A stretch of DNA of 64,000 nt, taken from contig CANNZV010001151.1 of NCBI GenBank assembly GCA_947561585.1, positions 113,768 to 177,767 on the forward strand, given 5' to 3'. A model generated the notes under the pieces. That model was given only the letters and a program-made list of their open reading frames with translations. It did not search any database and had not been told where the DNA came from. Position numbers and translations under genes: made by a program. Numbering within the stretch: the first letter of the stretch is position 1; every line of letters begins with the position of its first letter. This document shows positions 57,500 to 64,000 of the stretch, piece by piece. The stretch comes from Caprella mutica (lineage: Eukaryota; Arthropoda; Malacostraca; Amphipoda; Caprellidae).

Positions 57500-58040
57500 T
57501 AATTCCCGATGGTCACAACAACTACCTGTGATAGTCAAAACTTCTCGTGATAGTTGAACCAATTATATGTAATGGTTAAAACAACTACAGAACAAGGTTA
57601 CATCAACTACTTGTGTATGTTTCTCCAATCACTCCTATGTGTTATACCAACTACTCGTGTAGGTTATACCAACTACTCGTGTAGGTTATACCAACTACTC
57701 GTTTAGGTTATACCAACTGCTTGTGTAGGTTATACCAACTACTCGTGTAGGTTATACCAACTACTCGTGTAGGTTATAACAACTACTCGTGTAGGTTACA
57801 TTAACTACTCGTATAGGTGATATCAACTACTCATGTAGGTTATATCAATTACTCGGTTAGGTTATATCAACTACTCGTGTTGGTTATATCAACTACTCGT
57901 GTAGGTTATACCCACTGCTTGTGTAGGTTATACCAACTACTCGTGTAGGTTATACTAACTACTCGTGTAGGTTATACCAACTACTCGTGTAGGTTATACC
58001 AACTGCTTGTGTAGGTTACATTAACTATTATAGTGTAGGT
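57500..58040. repeat. 22-bp minisatellite near the left end of the CACAGAGAAA element
   Basis: Unit GTTATACCAACTACTCGTGT plus AG, about 20 good copies from 57640, preceded by more diverged copies. Confidence 0.95.
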
Positions 58041-59398
58041 TGAAATATCGGTCTGGTTAGCAGTAGCCAGACTTTTTACAAGACTTTTTCAGTCACTATA
58101 TTTACTCTATTAAATTATAATCTTGAGTTAGGTCCCGGTATCAATTAGATTAGACTATTTATTTTCTAGGACCAAATCTAACATGTTCACATTTATTTTC
58201 TACTTTTGCTTCTGTGATATGCATACTATTTTAATTTAAAAAAATAATTGATCACCTAGAGTCCTAGACCTATCCTTGCTTCTTGAAATGTTTTCGATCC
58301 TTTGAATTGATATATGGTTATCAGTTGTAAATTAATAGATTAGATTGAATAAGTAATCTCATCAGGTCAGTTTATAAATAAGTAGTTAGATGACATAAAT
58401 AACTTTACGTAGTGATAAATAGGTAGGCTAAATGAATTAATTAACCAGGCTAGATTACAAAAGTTGATAAATCTTTGATATGCTGCAATTGTACTATAAC
58501 TTAATGAATAATAAATTAATGATAAAGCCTTTATCTTCTAAACCATATTTTAGTGCTATTCATCTTACTCATAGGCACTGATATTGAAATATGCTAATAG
58601 AATTACCAAGGTCAAATTGAAAACGAAATATAAACATTTAAGTTTTAGATTTATTATTTAAAAGTTTAATTTGAATTCTCGTCGCTTTCTTTCACGACTG
58701 TAGGTTGCCAATTCCTGAAATAAGAGATTCGTATATTAATATATATTGAATAGAAATTCACAGTATCGTTCATATACATACATTATCAATAACATCACCT
58801 ACTCTTTTTCCTTTTGTGATGAGATAGCGACAGCTTCGATATTCTTTTCATGTCTGGAATCCCTAAAAGCATATGAAAAAGTAAGAGCTAATCATATTGC
58901 AAATACATATTTAAAAATCATCTAATATTTTCAAATACTTACTTCGACCTAGCATAATTGTTCCTGAACCATTCAAAGGAATTGAAGAGGACTCCGATAG
59001 TTGATGACGTTGATCTACTCCATCAATTCTTCATCAAGATCTGAAAGTAGATTCAGAAAATATAGAAAACCATATATTAATAAAGAAATGAAAAGAATTA
59101 TTAACTGAGAATTCTTTCATATAGGTAAATTATTTATATAAAATGTTAAACTAATTATAAATCTTCAGATGCAGTATAAATTTAGCTCTAATAAATGCAA
59201 TGGATTTTTCTAGCTAATCCTCATAATTTTGTTCATTATACACTCATAATGTATACTTTAATTAAATACCAAGAAAGTATAATATATCAAAAGGCTCACC
59301 TCTGGTTGGAGTTCTCCCTCCTAATCCCTGGACGGTGTTCTCCTCCGACTACCTCCCTGGATGGATTTCTCCCAGTCATAGAAAACTAGGGTCAAGTA
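58041..59398. other. AT-rich interior of the CACAGAGAAA element
   Basis: No gene or repeat assigned. A short block at 58660-58990 looks exon-like on the minus strand by base composition only; no protein family is recognisable. Confidence 0.35.
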
Positions 59399-59624
59399 GG
59401 TAAATTGCGGCACTTTAACTAACTGCGGTCTCTTATCTCAGAAACATTAATAACCATCACGACTTCAAGGCACTCGTGAAATGAATAGAACCTATCATAA
59501 ATTGAGCTTAAATTATGATGTTCAACAATTCAGTATATAGCTAAACTAATTTCAGAATGATTTTGAGACTCTCTTAATAGGGTCACAATTAGAAATTAAA
59601 GAACCGAATTTGGCTGTGTAACCC
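59399..59624. mobile_element. TA-flanked MITE (family GGGTCAAGYAGGTAAATTGC), copy 3
   Basis: Starts GGGTCAAGTAGGTAAATTGC and ends in a diverged ...TGTGTAACCC, with TA on both sides. Same family as 48797-48976 and 49410-49611. Confidence 0.75.
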
Positions 59625-59690
59625 TACCTATAGGTACACCAACTAGTTTTAAAATATATAGATTATCAGACCACTTTACTCAAGATACTA

Positions 59691-59847
59691 GGATAAGTTC
59701 CGAAATATCGGACGGCTCCACATTTTCGTTCGCGTAAGAAAAACTATATTAAATTAACTTTTATTTCAATTAGCTATTAGGTAGCTATATACTATATTTC
59801 ATACATGACCGAAAATTTGAAATCGCCTGATAATTTGGTACTTACCC
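59691..59847. mobile_element. Longest copy of the GGGTAAGTTCC hairpin MITE family
   Basis: GGATAAGTTCCGAAATATCG...CTGATAATTTGGTACTTACC plus C, flanked by TA. The interior (CTCCACATTTTCGTTC...) has a relative at about 11925-11945. Full version of the mini-hairpins at 15253 and 20199. Confidence 0.75.
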
Positions 59848-59902
59848 TATTCTGAGGACAGTGCAGTAACTGCCTAGCCTATGTTTGAAGGGGTGTAGGT
59901 AG

Positions 59903-59990
59903 AAGCTCATGACCTAGGGGGGCTCATGACCGGGGGGGCTCATGACCGGGAGGGCTCTTGACCGGAGGGGCTCTTGACCATACCCCATGT
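59903..59990. repeat. 17-bp G-rich tandem repeat, five copies
   Basis: Unit GGGGGGCTCATGACC, changing to CTCTTGACC in the last two. The same words, in the opposite sense, occur in the G/C-tract foldback (30385-30430 and 30940-30975). Confidence 0.85.
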
Positions 59991-60420
59991 AGAATTGACA
60001 CTGAAAAAAAAAAACAGCTAGGTAGGTATGATGCTTAAATAAGTTAACATATAATAATTTAGGAAAATTAGTTTGGATATCAGTTTACAAACTGGAAGGC
60101 AGTAATCAAAATTTATTATTATAAAAGTTATATAATGATAATCAGATCTTCAAATAACTACCTATATAAAGCCACCAAACTATCAATCACCAATATTTTA
60201 GAATATTTAGGCAGACATTTATCAATTTATTAATGGAATTAATTAATAATCGATCGGCAGCGATAATACTATTTAATGCATATAACGCTATTGTTTGCAC
60301 TTAAACTAAAATGGTATTGAGGAGCGTTCACATTCAACACGTAACACACTTGAAACAAGATTTGAACTGAAAAGTGTTATGCGAATAAATTAGATTTGAG
60401 GAAAGCATAAGTGGCCACTT

Positions 60421-60985
60421 ACTCATTTGATTGAACTCACACATAAACTTAAAAAAAAGTAGCACTAACTTTCATAGTAAGTTAATTTATACACCAGATA
60501 AATAAGATTAACAGTCTTTGTGGGTTACATTATCACACTATGTCATAGTTGTTTTAACTCACACCTAAACTTACAAAAAAGTAGCGCCAACTCTCATAGT
60601 AAGTTAATTCATACACTGCAGAATACATTGGATTAACAGTCTTTGTGGGTTACTATAACACACTATGTCATAGTTGATTTAACTCGCACCTAAACTCAAA
60701 AAAGTAGCGCCAACTTTCATAGTAAGTGAATTAATACACCAGATACATTGAATTGACAATCTTTGTGAGTTACTTCAACACACTATGTCATAGTTGTTTT
60801 AACATATGTTCAAACTCCCAAAATGTAACTCCAACTCTCATAGTAAGTTGATTCAATCCATAAAATGATTTGAATTAACTATGTTTGGTGACACACACGT
60901 CATAGTTGTTTTGACACACGTGAAAACATGAATATAGTCAAACCAACTCACGTAATAAATTGATTCAAAGCATAAATTGTTGACC
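60421..60985. repeat. About 121-bp tandem repeat, 4-5 copies
   Basis: TATGTCATAGTTGTTTTAAC..., AAGTAGCGCCAACT.TCATAG, AGTCTTTGTGGGTTACT recur with a 121-123-bp period, diverging towards the right end of the element. Confidence 0.9.
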
Positions 60986-61357
60986 CATTAAATATGAGTA
61001 AACTTTTTTCTCTGTGCAGTGTTGCCATACAATCAATGGAATTAAACTTTTTAATATATACGCATGGAATTGTTTCACACAACTATCAAAAAGATAATTA
61101 ACTGAATGTATATTCGTGATGAAATCGAATTTTATTGGTACGATTCATTTCATAGTAAATTTTTCAATTTTCCCTAAATTTCAATGCACGATCACCGCCA
61201 TATCGACTCATCTAGTGTAATAGCAATTTTGAGAATGGTGAGTGCCATATCTGTAGAGAGAGACAACACCGCTATGGCGAGCGCTACAGTGTAATACGGG
61301 CTTTAGAGAGAAAAATAACAAAACAGTGGCGAGCGCCACAGTGTAATTTGGGCTTAA

Positions 61358-61550
61358 ACGTTGGCAAAGTAAATTAAGGCACGATCGGGCATTGGTACGC
61401 CGGTGTTATTACACACTGGGCCAATGCATTGAAAACGACACTGGGTCAACGGTTGCCAAACAACACTGACCAATGAAAGAAAACATTGGTTAACCAATCC
61501 AGTGATTTTTTGATGTACCAGTATATTTATTATACAAGTCTACTGCCCTA
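61358..61550. other. Spacer between M1 and M3
   Basis: Short palindromic words (CAATGCATTG, CATTGGTTAACCAATCC) but no element ends recognised. Confidence 0.35.
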
Positions 61551-61553
61551 TAA

Positions 61554-62132
61554 AGCCCGTATTACACTGTGGCGCTCGCCATAGCGGTGTTGTCTCTCTC
61601 TACAGATATGGCGCTCACCATTCTCAAAATTGCTATTACACTAGATGAGTCGATATGGCGGTGATCGTGCATTGAAATTTAGGGAAGATTGAAAAAATTA
61701 TTATGAAATAAATCGTACCAATAAAATTCGATGTCATCACGAATATATATTCAGTTAATTATCTTTTTGATAGTTGTGTGAAGCAATTCCATGCCTATAT
61801 ATCAAGAAGTTTAATTCCATTGATTGTATGGCAACACTGGACACTACACAGAAGCGTTCATTCTTTTTTTGTATCGAGCAGTAGCCGTATAAAGTCTTAA
61901 ATAACTTTTAAAATGAAACAAAATACTTTTCCCACTACTTCAAATCTCTTTAGCAGGCTTCATTGGCAATTTCATCACCTCTAAAACGGTGGCGGTGTTG
62001 GTTCTATCGCGCAGTGAGCGATCACAATTTCGTGGTGCTCGCCAAGACATTTTTCGCTATTAGAGAGAAAAGAGGCGGAGTTAGAGAGAAAAATATCAAA
62101 ACTGTGGCGACCGCCACAGTGTAATACGGGCT
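61554..62132 (+). mobile_element. Intact Harbinger-type MITE copy M3, 579 bp
   Basis: Starts AGCCCGTATTACACTGTGGC and ends CCACAGTGTAATACGGGCT; flanked by TAA on both sides (61551-61553, 62133-62135). No coding sequence. It carries single, uninterrupted versions of the two insertion sites used in M1 (GTTGTGTG at 61773) and M2 (near 61840), and so serves as the reference for the nest. Confidence 0.93.
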
Positions 62133-62701
62133 TAAAAAACGTATAGCGATTCGATTTCTTTTCGATTGCCTGGAATATCGAATCGATGGATTGTTCTATC
62201 GAATCAACAGATCGTTGTTTGTAGGGTGGTTCTCTTTGGCAGTTATCGCCAGATAATCTGAGAGGTTAGGTGCAAACGATCTCTCCCAACTTTAATCACA
62301 CCAAATGGCAAATAGCCAATTTAATATCCTCAATTATTATATCTTCGAAATTGTAGCCGTTTCTGGCAATTTAGTATAAATAGGATTATAGGCCTGTTAT
62401 CCCTTCAATTATTAATTTAAAACTTTATTTATTTCCTTGATAACAATGAGTTTGGCCGCTATGTAAATTCATGCATATATAGTTTGAAATGTTATTTTTT
62501 CGTTAGAAATAATTATTCACATTGAAAATTAAACATCCATTCAATTTTAAATAAAAATGTTATTATTTTGTTGAAATAGCGTAAATAATTAAAATAATAC
62601 AGATCTCAGTTTGAATTGGCATCTGTTCGATTTTTTACCCTAATTTTGATCTATTATTATGTTACTAATTAAATAGTAGTTATTACACTCTGAGAAATTT
62701 T
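62133..62701. other. Spacer without recognised gene
   Basis: AT-rich; a run of ATCGAATCGAT-type palindromic words at 62160-62215; nothing else assigned. Confidence 0.35.
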
Positions 62702-62944
62702 GATGCACCCATGTGTTTCGAGTTCACCCTAGCTATGGCTTTGTCTCTAAAGCGAGACACTTTAGTGCATCAAACTATAGTTTGAATGATGAGAATATTA
62801 TTTTCAACATTTTGGCAAAGAAAAGAGACACTAAAGTGCATCGAACTGATGCACTTTAGTGCATCCAAACTATAGTTTGATGCACTAAAGTGTCTCGCTC
62901 TAGAGACAAAGCCATAGGGTGAACTCGAAACACCTGGGTGTATC
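62702..62944. mobile_element. Foldback MITE with about 82-bp arms
   Basis: 62702-62786 and 62866-62944 are inverted copies (GTTTCGAGTTCACCCTAGCT, CTTTGTCTCTAAAGCGAGAC, TTAGTGCATCAAACTATAGT). The loop repeats TGCACTTTAGTGCAT palindromes. No coding sequence. Confidence 0.88.
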
Positions 62945-63404
62945 AGTTGGAGTTGTTTATTTTCTCAGTATAGTTAAATATAATTATTATATTTTCCTTT
63001 ATTACTTGTTCGAAAATATACACCCTAATAATAACTCGGAACAAATACCCTTCTGCTAAAAATATTTCACAGAGCACAAAATTCTTTTTTGTTCTATGAA
63101 ACACAATTATATACGTCAAAATATCAAACTAATTACTCACCTATATACATATTATACTGAGTGAGAGAATTTTTGGTCAAATTTTAATTAATTCATTACT
63201 TCGCACTTTCATTACATAACTTCATCTTTATTCTGAGTCGTGGCCTCAAAATATTTTCTTTAATTTAAACTTATAGAGAATAGATTTTTTAAGGAGTTAT
63301 AATTCTTTAAAAATTTGACCATCTTGTGTACAATTTGTAACAACAATAAGTTGTGATTTTGGTTATAAAAGCGGTGCTTGCCAATATAGTTAAATTCACT
63401 TTAA
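62945..63404. other. Spacer without recognised gene
   Basis: AT-rich, no element ends or reading frames assigned. Confidence 0.3.
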
Positions 63405-63987
63405 AGGTCCCCTCCAAGCAATTTTTTTATTGTTTAAATCAACGAGGCTAATGTTTCTTATCATTTTACTGCAAACCTCATAAAATTTAATAGGACATTT
63501 TTAATTTTATATGCTTTTGAAGATTTTTATAATCCAAACTCTACAAAACCTACTTTACTTCCGACTTTCTAATTTTCAGTCTGAAGAAGAAGAAGAATCT
63601 ACACCATTTCTTTTGATTGTCAACTAGGTATTTGGATTAATAAATCTATATATTATTTGTTCAAAGGTTTAAATTTGGATAAACTTATTATAGAAATGTT
63701 TATATACTTTTAGAAACAATTAATATCTTAAAAGAAACCCAAAAACGCATTGTTTGTTTAAAAATTTAAATTTGAAATCAAAACAAAGAGTGTACAATTT
63801 TCTTTCTCAGCGTCAGGCTGGAAATTCGCTCGATTGTTGCTCACAGAGTGCTAAAAAACTTTAAAAGCAAATAATAAAATATATACTGAACCGAATTGTA
63901 TGCGGTTTGCGGAATAATGATCGTAGACCTTAGTTCTATAATATTATGTAATAAACTCATTTTTTTCACGGAGCCTGGAGAGGACCT
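63405..63987. mobile_element. 583-bp MITE with TTAA target duplication
   Basis: Starts AGGTCCCCTCCAAGCA and ends CTGGAGAGGACCT; TTAA on both sides (63401-63404, 63988-63991). TTAA duplications are typical of piggyBac. No coding sequence. Confidence 0.82.
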
Positions 63988-64000
63988 TTAAACGACTCGG

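Larger units (their letters stand above)
57339..61016. mobile_element. 3.7-kb element with CACAGAGAAA ends
   Basis: Starts CACACAGAGAAAGG and ends TTTTTTCTCTGTG. M3 (near 61835-61850, inverse orientation) shows the uninterrupted site GTGTCCAGTGTTGCC; CA appears on both sides of the insertion, suggesting a 2-bp duplication. It contains a 22-bp minisatellite at the left, a 121-bp tandem array at the right, and MITEs. No transposase frame; superfamily unknown. Confidence 0.85.
57032..61302 (-). mobile_element. Harbinger-type MITE copy M2, inserted in M1 in opposite orientation
   Basis: Starts AGCCCGTATTACACTGTGGC and ends ...CAGTGTAATACGGGCT, flanked by a TTA duplication (57029-57031, 61303-61305). 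The 3-bp TTA/TAA duplication is typical of PIF/Harbinger. Because M1 and M2 are inverted, about 56780-57341 forms a long palindrome. M2 is itself split at 57338 by the CACAGAGAAA element. Confidence 0.9.
47668..61354 (+). mobile_element. Harbinger-type MITE copy M1, carrying all insertions up to 61302
   Basis: M1 sequence is found at about 47668-47842, 56710-57031 and 61303-61354, collinear with the intact copy M3 (61554-62132). It ends ...GTGTAATTTGGGCT before TAA. The breaks fall exactly at the hAT insertion (duplicated GTTGTGTG) and the M2 insertion (duplicated TTA). Its first 55 bp or so are lost. Confidence 0.88.

Overview
This is AT-rich metazoan nuclear DNA. Spliced genes for a lamin B receptor/sterol reductase, MTMR9 and a GT17 glycosyltransferase, plus a Ty1/copia element with the half-tRNA-iMet primer site typical of insect copia, point to an insect. 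The dense nested MITEs would suit a hemipteran, but the species is not determined here.

Layout. 1-5608: a 204-bp MITE, a 4.36-kb 33-bp minisatellite (about 132 copies), then the last three coding exons of a lamin B receptor-type gene (+). The minisatellite is an amplified copy of the intron/exon junction that precedes the first of these exons. 6.9-10.0 kb: a Tc1/mariner-type MITE split by a hAT element, and a decayed mariner-like transposon. 11366-18165 (-): a complete 11-exon MTMR9 gene coding for 568 residues, with both key catalytic residues missing as expected for this pseudophosphatase; one of its splice donors is present three times in tandem. 21870-23948 (-): a two-exon GT17 (MGAT3-like) glycosyltransferase whose acidic motif is degraded.

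24-36 kb: no host gene seen. It is a mosaic of satellites, foldback elements and a hAT element carrying a 26-bp minisatellite. 36744-41995: a young copia element (two 338-bp LTRs, 4 differences) with two reading-frame breaks. 42-46 kb: a gag relic and more foldback elements; one module at 45.5-46.1 kb is an inverted copy of one at 26.3-26.9 kb.

46.3-62.1 kb is the richest part. A small terminal-inverted-repeat element encodes a lone THAP zinc-finger domain and is itself split by a MITE. Next comes a four-level nest that can be resolved exactly from target-site duplications and from an intact sister copy at 61554-62132: Harbinger-type MITE M1 holds an 8.9-kb hAT element and a second Harbinger-type copy, M2; M2 holds a 3.7-kb element with CACAGAGAAA ends; the hAT holds two inverted mariner-like copies, a mariner MITE inside one of them, two TA-flanked MITEs and an array of a structured repeat. 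That repeat (48.3-50.5 kb) carries three successive hairpins with near-identical AATTCGTGA-like loops, and one stem shows a compensatory change between copies. 62.7-64.0 kb: a foldback MITE and a TTAA-flanked MITE.

The three host genes share no pathway and are independent. The main biology of the window is transposon layering and repeat growth at splice sites.
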